Positions 28,765-38,857 of a stretch of 64,000 nucleotides of DNA are shown one piece after another; the first letter of the stretch is position 1, and every line of letters begins with the position of its first letter. The notes below the pieces were generated by a model that saw only the letters and a list, made by a program, of their open reading frames with translations, searched no databases and was not told the origin of the DNA. Made by a program: the position numbers and the translations under genes. Source of the DNA: Meiothermus rufus DSM 22234 (GTDB lineage Bacteria; Deinococcota; Deinococci; Deinococcales; Thermaceae); assembly GCF_000423425.1 (NCBI RefSeq), contig NZ_AUHY01000003.1, positions 1 to 64,000 of the forward strand, written 5' to 3'.

Positions 28765-30149
28765 ACCGCCACCTCCTGGGTCTCGGTGTAGAACTTGTGC
28801 AAAAGGCTGGCCAGCATGGCGCTGCGGTAGGCCGCGCTGCCGCGGTGATCGTCGATGGGTTTGAACTCGCCCCGGACCAGCTCGGCTGCCGCCCGCACGG
28901 TGCGGGGTTCCCAGGGCTTGCCCTGCAGGAAAGCCTCGGTCTTGTAGGCCCGCACCGGGGTAGGGGCCACCCCTCCTAAGCCAATCCGAATAGCGGCCAC
29001 CCGGCCCTCTTCCAGGTGCAAAGCAAAGGCCGCGGCCACGGTGGAGATGTCGTCTAAGGGGCGCTTGGCCACCTTGTAGAAGCGGGCCAGTGGGGCCAGG
29101 GGGAGGGGAATCCGCACCGCTTTAATGACCTCGCCAGGGGCCAGCACGGTCTGGCGGTAGCCCTGGAAGAACTGCTCCAACGGCACCACCCGCTCACCTG
29201 CCAGGCTCACCAGCACCACCTGGGCCCCCAGGGCCAAAAGCACCGGCGGCCCGTCGCCAATGGGCGAGGCGGTGGCCAGGTTGCCTCCTAAGGTGGCCCG
29301 GTTGCGGATCAGGCGGGAGGCAAACAGGGGAAACCACGCCGCCAAGAGGGGAACCCGCCCAGCCAGACGGCGCTCGAGCTCGGAAAGAGGCAAAGCCGCC
29401 CCTACCTCCAAATAGTCTTCCCTCCAGACCAGGCCCTGTAGCTCGGGCACCTGGCTCAGGTCGAGGAGCACCCCAGCCCGGGCGAAGCGCTGGTTCACCT
29501 CCACCCCCCAGTCGGTGCCCCCCGCCAGCAGCCGGGCCTGGGGGTGCTGGGCCAGCCGGGCCAGAAGCTCGGCCAGCGAGGTAGGCCGGTAGAAGCAGCC
29601 CTGAGGGCTTTCGTAGGCCAGGGGCCCTGGCGGGGCCACGGGCGCCTCGAGCCGCTGGGCCAGGGGGTCTTGAGGGGGAGGAGCCCCCAAAGAAAGGGCG
29701 GCATCGCGGATGGGGCGGTAGCCGGTGCAACGGCAGAGGTTACCGGAGAGGGCCTCGAGGTCGAAGCCTTCCCGGCCTTTGCGGTAGTACTCCGCGGCCA
29801 GGCTCACCACAAACCCCGGGGTGCAGTAACCACACTGTGACCCTCCCTGGAGCATGGCCTCTTGCACCGGGTGCAGCGCCTCAGGGCGGCCTAGCCCCTC
29901 CACCGTCCAGACCTCCCGCCCGGCCAGGCAGGGCAGGGGCAGCAAACAGCTATTGACCGCCTCGAAGCGCGCGCCCACCCCATCCGGCTGCAAGAGCAAG
30001 ACCGCACAGGCCCCGCACTCCCCCTCGGCGCAGCCCTCCTTGCTGCCGGTCAGGCCCTGCTGGCGCAGCCAGGCGAGCAGGCTCAGGTGGGGGTCCACCC
30101 CGTCCACCCGCACGCTTTGCCCGTTCAGCGTAAAGCTAATCTCGCCCAC
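28761..30149 (-). CDS. xdhA: Xanthine dehydrogenase, Fe-S/FAD small subunit
   Basis: The 462-residue subunit carries two [2Fe-2S] clusters and FAD. It has plant-type ferredoxin cysteines C40, C45, C48 and C68 (GCAEGECGACAV), the second-cluster cysteines C106, C109, C139 and C141 (QCGYCTPG, NLCRCTGY), then an FAD-binding domain (LLAGGTDWGVEVN, ATLGGNLATASPIGD). It passes electrons from the molybdenum centre to NAD+ or another acceptor. The fusion of Fe-S and FAD modules in one chain is the bacterial XdhA layout. Confidence 0.93.
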   Translation of the reverse strand: MGEISFTLNGQSVRVDGVDPHLSLLAWLRQQGLTGSKEGCAEGECGACAVLLLQPDGVGARFEAVNSCLLPLPCLAGREVWTVEGLGRPEALHPVQEAMLQGGSQCGYCTPGFVVSLAAEYYRKGREGFDLEALSGNLCRCTGYRPIRDAALSLGAPPPQDPLAQRLEAPVAPPGPLAYESPQGCFYRPTSLAELLARLAQHPQARLLAGGTDWGVEVNQRFARAGVLLDLSQVPELQGLVWREDYLEVGAALPLSELERRLAGRVPLLAAWFPLFASRLIRNRATLGGNLATASPIGDGPPVLLALGAQVVLVSLAGERVVPLEQFFQGYRQTVLAPGEVIKAVRIPLPLAPLARFYKVAKRPLDDISTVAAAFALHLEEGRVAAIRIGLGGVAPTPVRAYKTEAFLQGKPWEPRTVRAAAELVRGEFKPIDDHRGSAAYRSAMLASLLHKFYTETQEVAV

Positions 30150-30237
30150 TAAAACCTCTCTCGGCCTTCCTAACTTTGAAGGTCTATTCTACCCCTGGCC
30201 CAGGCTCGATCCGGTGCGCGGTTTACAAACAAGCCCT

Positions 30238-31530
30238 TTAGTCCTCAAGGGGGGTGGGTTCGTCCTTGGGGCTTTCCCGCTCCTGGGCCAAAGAGAGGCG
30301 GGCTAGCGCGAGGGCCAGCACATGCACACCCCGGGCGATGTCCTCGGGGGCGGCGTACTCGTCGGGGCGGTGGCTCACCCCACCCCGGCAGGGGATGAAG
30401 AGCATCGCCGTGGGGGCAATACGGGCCATAAACAAGGCGTCGTGGTAGGCCCGGCTCACCATCAGTTTGAACCTGACCCCAGCATCGCCACAGGCCGCCA
30501 CCAGTGCCTTCAGCACTTCTGAGCCCGATTTGGCCGGAGGATCCATGTTGATAATCTCCACGCTATAGCGGATATCCCGGCGGGTACAGACCTGCTCTAC
30601 GCCCTGGATAATCTGGCGGATCACCTGGTCGCGGCGGGACTGCTCCACATCGCGCACATCTATCTCGAGCTTGACCTGGCTGGGGATGCTGTTGACCGCA
30701 TTGGGGTAGACCTGGCAAAAGCCGGTGGTGGCTACGGTGTTGATGCTGCCGCTGTTTTTAGCGAAGGCTTCTACCCCCAGGATAATCTCTGCGGCAGCGC
30801 AAAGTGCATCGCGCCGCTCGGGCATTAGCACCCCTCCGGCATGCCCCCCTGCCCCCTCCAGGCTCACCTGTAGCGAAGCTGGCGCAGCAATGGCCGTGAC
30901 CACCCCCAAGGGAATCCCTTCCTGCTCCAGCACCGGCCCCTGCTCGATGTGTAGTTCCACAAAGGCCGCATAGTAGCCGGAGGGCAGCAGCACCTCCTCT
31001 AGGCTGCCCATGTAGCCCGCCTCCCAACGCACCTCCTCCAGGCTGCGCCCTTCAGCATCTCTGAGCAGGCGCAGCGACTCCGGGGTAAGCACCCCAGCCA
31101 AGGCCCGGCTGCCCAGACAGCCAATACCAAAGCGGGTAGGCTCCTCCGCAGCAAAGACCAGCAGCTCGATGGAGCGAAAGGGCTTGAAGCCGGTGCGCTG
31201 CAACGCCCGAATAGCCTCGAGGCCCCCCAGCACCCCCACCACCCCGTCGTACATCCCGGCGTAGGGGATAGCGTCGATGTGCGAACCGGTGGCCACCACC
31301 GGTAGGTCGGGGGCGCTGCCTTCCCAGCGGGCAAAGAGGTTCCCTAGGGCGTCCTCCCGCACCTGTAGGCCAGCCTCGAGGAAAAGCTGCTTTAGGTAGG
31401 CCCGGGCCTCGAGGTCGGGCTTGGTGTAAACGACGCGGGTAATAGCTGGCTTGGGCGTCTCGGAAAACGCCGCCAGAGTCTCAATCTCGCGCTGAATGCG
31501 TTCCTGGTCAACCAAGGGTCGTACAAGCAT
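30238..31530 (-). CDS. M20-family amidohydrolase (allantoate/ureidoglycolate type)
   Basis: The 430-residue Zn/Mn-dependent hydrolase shows the AllC-type metal motif TGSHIDAIPYAGMYDG (H84, D95), FAAEEPTRFG (E129, E130), ELHIEQGPVLE and a C-terminal CRGGVSHRPDE. The family includes allantoate amidohydrolase, ureidoglycolate amidohydrolase, beta-ureidopropionase and N-carbamoyl amino acid hydrolases. Being first in the purine operon favours allantoate or ureidoglycolate. No urate oxidase or allantoinase is seen in the window, so the middle of the pathway must be encoded elsewhere or be replaced. Confidence 0.85.
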   Translation of the reverse strand: MLVRPLVDQERIQREIETLAAFSETPKPAITRVVYTKPDLEARAYLKQLFLEAGLQVREDALGNLFARWEGSAPDLPVVATGSHIDAIPYAGMYDGVVGVLGGLEAIRALQRTGFKPFRSIELLVFAAEEPTRFGIGCLGSRALAGVLTPESLRLLRDAEGRSLEEVRWEAGYMGSLEEVLLPSGYYAAFVELHIEQGPVLEQEGIPLGVVTAIAAPASLQVSLEGAGGHAGGVLMPERRDALCAAAEIILGVEAFAKNSGSINTVATTGFCQVYPNAVNSIPSQVKLEIDVRDVEQSRRDQVIRQIIQGVEQVCTRRDIRYSVEIINMDPPAKSGSEVLKALVAACGDAGVRFKLMVSRAYHDALFMARIAPTAMLFIPCRGGVSHRPDEYAAPEDIARGVHVLALALARLSLAQERESPKDEPTPLED

Positions 31531-31599
31531 AAAAGCTCCCCATGCGCTCTCTAAAGTCTATCCCATCGCAACCCCACCCCGCCGTATGATGCCGGGGGC

Positions 31600-32466
31600 A
31601 TGACGATCTGGCTGGCCTTGCTCCTGGACTGGCGCCTGGGCGAACCCCCGCCCCCACTGCATCCCGTGGTCTGGATGGGGCGCTACCTGGCCTGGGCCGA
31701 TGGCCAGCGCCGGCCCGGCTGGGAAAAGGGGCAAGGGGCCTTCTGGCTTCTCGTAGGCGGCCTTTTGGTCGGAGGCCTGGCCTGGACAGCCAGTTGGCTT
31801 TTAGCCCACCTGCCGGCCTACCTCGAGCTGCCCCTACTGGCTATTCTGCTCAAGCCCAGCTTCGCCTTTCGCCTGCTGCTACGAGAGGTGCAAAAGGTGG
31901 AGGAAGCCCTGGGGCAGAGCCTCGAGGCCGCCCGGTGTCAGCTCGCCCGGCTGGTCAGCCGGCCCACCTGTTGCCTAGGCCCAAATGAGGTGCGCGAAAG
32001 CGCCTTAGAATCTCTGGCGGAGAACCTCTCCGATAGCCTGGTGGCGCCGCTGTTCTGGTTTGTGTTGTTGGGCCTGCCGGGAGCCTATGTGTACCGTTAC
32101 CTCAACACCGCCGACGCCATGTGGGGCTACCGTACCCCCCGCTACCAGGCCTGGGGCTGGGCGGCGGCCCGCCTGGATGATCTGGCCAACTGGCTGCCGG
32201 CCCGCCTCACCGGCCTGGCCTTGCTGGGCTCGCTCTGCTGGGCGGCCCTAGCCCGCGAGGCTCGGCGCACCCCCTCGCCCAACGGAGGCTGGCCCATGGG
32301 GGCTTTGGCCCTGTACCTGGGGGTGCGGCTGGGTAAGCCGGGGGTTTACCTGCTCAACCCCCAAGCCCCCCCACCCAGTCCTGTGGCCTTTACCCAAGGG
32401 CTAGCCCGCTGCCGGCGGGTGGGTTGGGTTTTAGCTCTAACCTTAGGACTGCTGGAGTTGCTATGA
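31600..32466 (+). CDS. cbiB: Adenosylcobinamide-phosphate synthase
   Basis: CbiB attaches the aminopropanol phosphate arm to adenosylcobyric acid at the membrane. The 288-residue hydrophobic protein has the family motifs HPVVWMGRYL near residue 21, NEVRESALESLAENLSDS and YRYLNTADAMWGYR. Its stop overlaps the start of the next gene (ATGA), linking it to the CobD-like decarboxylase that makes the arm. It is transcribed divergently from the purine operon. Confidence 0.93.
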   Translation: MTIWLALLLDWRLGEPPPPLHPVVWMGRYLAWADGQRRPGWEKGQGAFWLLVGGLLVGGLAWTASWLLAHLPAYLELPLLAILLKPSFAFRLLLREVQKVEEALGQSLEAARCQLARLVSRPTCCLGPNEVRESALESLAENLSDSLVAPLFWFVLLGLPGAYVYRYLNTADAMWGYRTPRYQAWGWAAARLDDLANWLPARLTGLALLGSLCWAALAREARRTPSPNGGWPMGALALYLGVRLGKPGVYLLNPQAPPPSPVAFTQGLARCRRVGWVLALTLGLLELL

Positions 32467-33473
32467 TCGACGACGTACTCAAACCCATCCACGGAGGCAC
32501 CGACAGCGGCCCCCCGCCCCGCTTCGACTTCTCCACCAATGCCAATGCCCTAGGCCCCGACCCCCACGCCCTACAAGCGGTGCAGGCGGCTGACCCCTCC
32601 CGCTACCCCGACCCCTTGTACACCGTGTTGCACCAGGCTATCGCAGCCTTTCACCAGGTAGCGCCCGAGCAGGTGGCGGTAGGCACCGGCACCAGCGAGC
32701 TCATTCACCGGCTGGTACGCTGGCGCTGGCTACGGGGGCCCATGCTCATCCTGCCCCCTACCTTCTCGGAGTATGCCCGGGCTGCCCAGCCTGCCGAGCT
32801 ACCCCTGTTGCAGGCCCACAGCCCGGAGGAGTTCCTGCAGCTTCTGCCCCGGGCCACCCTGGCCTTCCTCTGCGTGCCCAACAACCCCACCGGCGAGGTC
32901 TACCCTTTCCTGGCCGAGGCGGCCCAGACCGCCCAGCGGCACCGCGCGACTTTGGTTCTCGATCTGGCCTACCACGCCCTCACCCAAAACCCACCCCCCC
33001 TGCCCCAAGGGGTCTGGCGGCTGTATGGCCCCAACAAAGCCCACGGCCTGACCGGGGTGCGGGCGGGCTACCTGGTGGCCCCGGTGGATCTGACCCATTT
33101 TCGCCACCTGGCCCCCAGCTGGGTACTTTCGGTTCACGGAGAGGCTTTCCTGCGAGCCAGCCTCGAGCCCCCTTCCCAGACCTGGGTAGCCCAGACCCGG
33201 CAGACTCTTTGGCGCTGGCGCCGGGAACTGGCTCAAGGGCTGCGCAAGCTAGGCCTCGAGGTCCAGGAAGGGCAGGCCAACTTCCTCTTGGTGCGGGTGG
33301 GCCCAGCCACCCAGGTAGCCCAGGCCCTGCGGGCTCGAGGCCTGCGGGTGCGCGACTGCACCTCTTTCGGCCTAAACGAGTACCTGCGCCTCTCGGCCCA
33401 ACCCCCCGAGGCGCAAAAAGCCCTCTTAGAGGCGCTGGCCGATCTCCTCGCATCCAACTGGAAAGCATGGTAG
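32463..33473 (+). CDS. cobD: Threonine-phosphate decarboxylase-like PLP enzyme
   Basis: This 336-residue class I/II aminotransferase-fold protein carries a PLP lysine in YGPNKAHGLTGVRAGY and the substrate loop FLCVPNNPTGEV. The beginning (IHGGTDSGPPPRFDFSTNAN) matches CobD rather than histidinol-phosphate aminotransferase. CobD makes aminopropanol phosphate for the cobalamin lower-ligand arm, and the overlap with cbiB supports this. The ATG at 32463 is chosen for the ATGA overlap. Confidence 0.85.
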   Translation: MIDDVLKPIHGGTDSGPPPRFDFSTNANALGPDPHALQAVQAADPSRYPDPLYTVLHQAIAAFHQVAPEQVAVGTGTSELIHRLVRWRWLRGPMLILPPTFSEYARAAQPAELPLLQAHSPEEFLQLLPRATLAFLCVPNNPTGEVYPFLAEAAQTAQRHRATLVLDLAYHALTQNPPPLPQGVWRLYGPNKAHGLTGVRAGYLVAPVDLTHFRHLAPSWVLSVHGEAFLRASLEPPSQTWVAQTRQTLWRWRRELAQGLRKLGLEVQEGQANFLLVRVGPATQVAQALRARGLRVRDCTSFGLNEYLRLSAQPPEAQKALLEALADLLASNWKAW

Positions 33474-33476
33474 ACT
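33471..33476 (+). promoter_or_regulatory. Possible -10 element of the pheST leader
   Basis: TAGACT lies eight bases before the leader-peptide ATG at 33484, at the very end of cobD. No good -35 is visible at 17 bases upstream. If used, the transcript would begin at or next to the leader ATG, a leaderless arrangement common in Deinococcus-Thermus. Confidence 0.4.
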
Positions 33477-33483
33477 GGGCCAC

Positions 33484-34630
<1,147 letters not shown>

Positions 34631-34641
34631 GCGAGGTTGGC

Positions 34642-36996
34642 GTGAAAATCGTCTATAGCTGGCTGCAAGAGTTCCTGCCCGAGGCCCCAGCCCCCCAGCG
34701 CCTGGAAGAGCTTTTGGCCGGGCTGGGCCTCGAGACCGAGTCCATCCAAACCCTTCCCGCCCCCCACCCCCAGGTGGTCTTCGCCCGGGTGCTGGCGATC
34801 GAACCGCTGCCAGGCCGACAGGTGCGCAAGCTCATCCTGGATATCGGCCAGGAAGTAGCGGTAGTCTCTGGAGCCCCCAACGCCCGCGCCGGGATAGGGG
34901 TGGCCCTAGCCCTACCCGGAGCTGTACTGCCTGATGGCAGCAAGCTGGAGGAGCGGCGCATTGCTGGGGTGGCCTCCTGGGGCATGGCCCTTTCCCCCAA
35001 GGAGCTGGCCTTGGGTGAGTATGCCGGTGGATTGATAGAGCTTCCCCCCGAGGCCCTGCCCCCCGGCACCCCCTTAGCCGAGGTCTGGGGGCCGGAAACG
35101 GTTTTGGAGGTAGAGATTACCCCCAACCGCCCGGACTGGCTTTCGGTCTACGGGGTGGCCCGGGATCTGGCCGCTACCGGCCTCACCCTGGTCTCCCCCA
35201 ACGCCAAACCTCAGACCCGCTCCCTGCCCCTGCCCTTCGGAGCCTGGATCGAGGACCCCCAGGCTTGCGACCGCTTTACCCTCTCCTACGCCCGAGGCCT
35301 GCGGGTAGGCCCCAGCCCCCTTTGGGTGCAGCGCCGCCTCTTTGCCGCGGGAATGCGCCCCATCTCCAACGTGGTGGACGCCACCAACTACACCATGCTG
35401 GAGCTGGGCAACCCCATGCACGCCTTCGACGCCCGCTACATCCGCGAGGGGTTGGTGGTACGGCGGGCCCAGCCAGGGGAAAGGCTGCGCACCCTAGACG
35501 GCCAGGAGCGCGTCTTGAGCCCGGAAGACCTGCTGATTGCGGTGAAGGAAGGCAGCCAGAGCCGTCCTGCTGGGCTGGCTGGTATCATGGGGGGAGCCGA
35601 CGACGAAATCCGCGAGGATACCACCGCCATTGCCCTCGAGGTGGCCCATTTCGACCCGGTGCGCATCCGCCAGAGCGCCAAACGCCACGGACTCAAAACC
35701 GAGGCCTCCTACCGCTTTGAGCGGGGGGTAGACCCCGACGGCCAGCACCGGGCTGCCGACCGCTGCTTGGCCCTGCTGCAGGACTGGGCCGGTTCCGGGG
35801 TAGAGGTGGCCACCGAGCGGATCGACCTCAACCATACCCAGCCCCCCCAGGCCATCCCCTTCCGCCCCACCTACACCTCAAGGCTAATGGGGATGGACTA
35901 CCCCGAAGCAGAGCAGCTCGGCATATTACAACGCTTGGGCTGCGCCGTGGCCCCCGGCCCCCAAAGCGGGGTCTATCTGGTCACCCCACCCCGCCACCGC
36001 GTCGACCTGGCCATAGAGGAAGACCTGGTGGAGGAGGTGGCCCGTATTGTGGGCTACGACCAGATTCCCACCACCCTGCCCAGCTTCTTCCCTCACCCCG
36101 ACAACCTAGAGGTGGAGGCCCCTTATCAGGCCCTCGAGCGGCTCAAGCAGGTCATGGCCGGCCTGGGCTTCCAGGAAGTCATCAACTACGCCTGGAGTTC
36201 GCCGGAGGAGTGCGCCCTGCTGCGCGCCCCAGCCCCCACCATCTACATGCAAAACCCCCAGACCCCCGAGCGTACCGCCTTGCGCACCGCACTCTACCCA
36301 GGTCTATTGCGCAACCTGCAGACCGCTTTGGCCCAGGGTGAGGAGGGGCCCTTCCTGCTCTTCGAAGTAGGCCACGTCTTTCAGGCCCAGGAGACCCCCC
36401 ACCTGGCGGCTTTGCTCTCGGGCGAAGCCATACCAGGCCGCTGGCAGCCGGGCCTGGCAGGAGGGTTTTTCGCCCTGAAGGGCCTGCTCGAGGCCGCTGC
36501 GGCCCACCTGGGCAGCACCCTCTGGGTCGAGGCCGAGGCCACGCCCCATCTACACCCTGGGGTAAGCGGGGCCGTGTACTGGAACCAGCGAAAGGTGGGG
36601 TATATCGGTGCGCTACACCCCGCCATCCGCCAAGCCCTGGAGCTACCCCCGGTCTTCCTGTGGGAAGTCTCCCTACCCTTGCCCTCTGGAGCAAAGGGCT
36701 TCCGCGATGTGGCCCGGTACCCCGCGGCCATGCGCGATTTGGCGGTGGTGGTGCCGGAGAAAATCCCCTACCTCGAGGTAGAGCGGCTCATCCGGGAAAA
36801 AGCCGGCCCCTATCTGGAGCAGCTTCTGGTCTTTGATGTCTACCAAGGCCCCCCTCTGCCCTCCGGCCATAAGAGCCTGGCCTTCCACCTGCGCTTCCGC
36901 CACCCCGAGCGTACCCTGACCGACCTCGAGGTCGACGGTTTCATCCAGCAGGTGGTGGATGGGCTCGAGCAAAAAGGCTACAGCATCCGCCGCTAA
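34642..36996 (+). CDS. pheT: Phenylalanyl-tRNA synthetase beta subunit
   Basis: The 784-residue subunit starts with GTG. It has an N-terminal EMAP-type OB domain (VVSGAPNARAG region, about 40-150), the B3/B4 editing region with NVVDATNYTMLELGNPMHAF, the B5 domain, a catalytic-like core and a C-terminal ferredoxin-fold anticodon domain (FRDVARYPAAMRDLAVVVP). Length and domain order fit the Thermus enzyme. It forms an operon with pheS. Confidence 0.96.
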   Translation: MKIVYSWLQEFLPEAPAPQRLEELLAGLGLETESIQTLPAPHPQVVFARVLAIEPLPGRQVRKLILDIGQEVAVVSGAPNARAGIGVALALPGAVLPDGSKLEERRIAGVASWGMALSPKELALGEYAGGLIELPPEALPPGTPLAEVWGPETVLEVEITPNRPDWLSVYGVARDLAATGLTLVSPNAKPQTRSLPLPFGAWIEDPQACDRFTLSYARGLRVGPSPLWVQRRLFAAGMRPISNVVDATNYTMLELGNPMHAFDARYIREGLVVRRAQPGERLRTLDGQERVLSPEDLLIAVKEGSQSRPAGLAGIMGGADDEIREDTTAIALEVAHFDPVRIRQSAKRHGLKTEASYRFERGVDPDGQHRAADRCLALLQDWAGSGVEVATERIDLNHTQPPQAIPFRPTYTSRLMGMDYPEAEQLGILQRLGCAVAPGPQSGVYLVTPPRHRVDLAIEEDLVEEVARIVGYDQIPTTLPSFFPHPDNLEVEAPYQALERLKQVMAGLGFQEVINYAWSSPEECALLRAPAPTIYMQNPQTPERTALRTALYPGLLRNLQTALAQGEEGPFLLFEVGHVFQAQETPHLAALLSGEAIPGRWQPGLAGGFFALKGLLEAAAAHLGSTLWVEAEATPHLHPGVSGAVYWNQRKVGYIGALHPAIRQALELPPVFLWEVSLPLPSGAKGFRDVARYPAAMRDLAVVVPEKIPYLEVERLIREKAGPYLEQLLVFDVYQGPPLPSGHKSLAFHLRFRHPERTLTDLEVDGFIQQVVDGLEQKGYSIRR

Positions 36997-37043
36997 AAGG
37001 GATACTTGGGTCAAACCAGCACACCCTTGGCCCCTTGGTTGGG

Positions 37044-37049
37044 TATACT
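37044..37049 (+). promoter_or_regulatory. Possible -10 element for the CvpA-like gene
   Basis: TATACT follows GGG within the pheT-CvpA intergenic region and is followed by a GGGGGC...GCCCCC inverted repeat (about 37062-37081). No clear -35 is visible. Confidence 0.35.
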
Positions 37050-37109
37050 CAGCCTGAGCCAGGGGGCTGCCGGGTGCCCCCGTAAGGCGGTGTTCAAGGA
37101 GACTTCTGG

Positions 37110-37595
37110 ATGCTAAGCTGGCTCGACCTGATGGCCCTGGTGGCCCTCTCCGCTGCCCTAGCCCTGGGCATACGGCAGGGGGCCTCCTTCACCCTGGCCT
37201 TCGCACCGGCCCTGCTGCTGTACCTGTTGCTGGCCCCCCTGTTGGCCCCTTTGCTGCCGGCCTGGGGCATGCCCTGGCTGGCCGGGGGGCTGGGGCTGGC
37301 CATGGCCTACCTGGCCCAGTGGGTGCCCCTGCCCCCTCTGCGACCAGCCCTCGAGGGCCTGGTCGGGGGCCTGGGGGGTCTTCTATGGGGCTTGCTGCTG
37401 GCCCTAACCCTCTGGGTCAGCTTCCCTAGTGAGTTTGTGGCCTCCACCGGGGCTTTGCGCTACCCTTCCGAACAGATACCCCTAGGGGTCAAGAAGGGCA
37501 TCGTGCAAAGCCCCTTTGCCCGCCCGCTCTTCGACTGGATCGCCAGCCACCCCACCCTCAAAGCGGCCCTGCTGCCTAACCTCAACCACCCCTAG
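37110..37595 (+). CDS. CvpA-like small membrane protein
   Basis: The 161-residue protein has four to five hydrophobic segments. The N-terminus (WLDLMALVALSAALALGIRQG) and overall layout resemble CvpA-family inner-membrane proteins. The C-terminal third is soluble. Family roles are poorly defined (colicin V production and stress tolerance in enterobacteria). It follows pheT with a separate possible promoter and converges on the RNase H gene. Confidence 0.6.
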   Translation: MLSWLDLMALVALSAALALGIRQGASFTLAFAPALLLYLLLAPLLAPLLPAWGMPWLAGGLGLAMAYLAQWVPLPPLRPALEGLVGGLGGLLWGLLLALTLWVSFPSEFVASTGALRYPSEQIPLGVKKGIVQSPFARPLFDWIASHPTLKAALLPNLNHP

Positions 37596-37598
37596 CCC

Positions 37599-38258
37599 CT
37601 ATTTGCGTCCAAAGTCGGCGGGGTTCTCCCCCCAGTGCTCGGTTTGCCATTTGCATATGGGGTTGGGGTAGGTATGCTGGCGCAACCACGCCTCAGCACG
37701 GGCCACGCGGGCAAACAAAGGGGCATTGGCCTCGGTGGGCCGCAGGTTGGTTCGCGCTTTCTTGGCCCGCACCCAGGCCAAGGCGTTGACGGAGTCGGAG
37801 TAAATGGGCCAATCGCAACCGCTCTCCTGACAATACATCAGGGCCTCTACAATGGCCAGAAACTCCCCTATGTTGTTGGTGCCCTGAACAAAAGGCCCCC
37901 GGCGGAAAATCTCCCGGCCCAGGATTGCGCCGCGCGCGGCGCAATTCCATGCCTCTCCATCGGCCCTAAGCTCCACACAGCGGTATTCCAGCAGGCCCGG
38001 GTTACCACTACAGGCCGCATCCACACACAGGCTGGGCAAAAGGGGCGGGGGGGCTGTTCGAAGCTGGGGCTGTTTCGGACTGGTCGGTGAAGCCGCGTAG
38101 TCCTGATAGCGGCCCTGCAGAGCCTGCTGGGCCTCAGCCAGGCTGGTGAACTCCTTGTACTGGGCATTGGGATAGCCCTTGACCTGGGCTTCAGCCTGGG
38201 GCCAGCTCTCAAAAATACCGCTCTGGCGGCCTTTCCACACCACGTAATACTTTTTCAT
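37599..38258 (-). CDS. rnhA: Ribonuclease HI with N-terminal viroplasmin domain
   Basis: The 219-residue protein degrades RNA in RNA/DNA hybrids. The first about 45 residues (KKYYVVWKGRQSGIFESWP) form a viroplasmin/hybrid-binding domain as in eukaryotic RNase H1, then a Pro-rich linker, then the RNase H fold with D80 (CVDAACSGNPG), E132 (NNIGEFLA), D155 (IYSDS) and D215 (NPADFGRK). All four catalytic acids are present. Confidence 0.92.
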   Translation of the reverse strand: MKKYYVVWKGRQSGIFESWPQAEAQVKGYPNAQYKEFTSLAEAQQALQGRYQDYAASPTSPKQPQLRTAPPPLLPSLCVDAACSGNPGLLEYRCVELRADGEAWNCAARGAILGREIFRRGPFVQGTNNIGEFLAIVEALMYCQESGCDWPIYSDSVNALAWVRAKKARTNLRPTEANAPLFARVARAEAWLRQHTYPNPICKWQTEHWGENPADFGRK

Positions 38259-38264
38259 GCGAAC

Positions 38265-38816
38265 CTAGGCGGACGAACGCTTCAAGCGCCGGGCAAACTG
38301 CCGGCGGAACTTGGCCAGCTTGGGGCTTATCACCAGAGCACAGTAGGGTTGGTAGGGGTTGCGCTGAAAGTATTGCTGGTGGTAGTCCTCCGCAGGGTAA
38401 AAAGCCTCGAAAGGCACCAGCTCGGTGGCCAGAGGGCTAGGCCAGTAGGCCGCCTGAGCCTGCATCACCGCCTGGGCCGCGGCCCTTTGCTCTGGTGAAT
38501 GGTAAAGGATGATCGAGCGGTACTGTGGCCCCACGTCGTGGCCCTGACGGTTAGGGGTGGTGGGGTCGTGAATGGCAAAGAAAACCTCTAAGATCTCGCG
38601 GTAGGCAATGACCCCGGGGTCGAAGGTCAGCTGCACCACCTCGGCATGTCCGGTCTGCTGGCTACATACCTGGGCATAGGTGGGGTGAGGCAGATGCCCC
38701 CCGGCATACCCCGAAACCACTTTCACCACACCTTCCAACTCGCTGTAGACCGCCTCCAAGCACCAGAAGCACCCACCGCCCAAAGTGGCCCGCTCCAGAT
38801 TTGGCATGGCCTTCAT
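38265..38816 (-). CDS. msrA: Peptide methionine sulfoxide reductase A
   Basis: The 183-residue enzyme repairs methionine-S-sulfoxide. The catalytic motif GGGCFWCLE (C16) is near the N-terminus, with the family segments VVSGYAGGH, YAQVCSQQTGHAEVV and PAEDYHQQYF. It lies upstream of the RNase H gene on the same strand with six bases between them, so the two may be co-transcribed. Confidence 0.95.
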   Translation of the reverse strand: MKAMPNLERATLGGGCFWCLEAVYSELEGVVKVVSGYAGGHLPHPTYAQVCSQQTGHAEVVQLTFDPGVIAYREILEVFFAIHDPTTPNRQGHDVGPQYRSIILYHSPEQRAAAQAVMQAQAAYWPSPLATELVPFEAFYPAEDYHQQYFQRNPYQPYCALVISPKLAKFRRQFARRLKRSSA

Positions 38817-38857
38817 TGTGGCCAGCCTCGAGGCTTTGCGCTGTGGTCTAACCCACC

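Noticed and set aside
34642-36996. Possible extra gene on the minus strand inside pheT
   Set aside because: The frames opposite pheT lack start signals and similarity, and pheT itself is complete.
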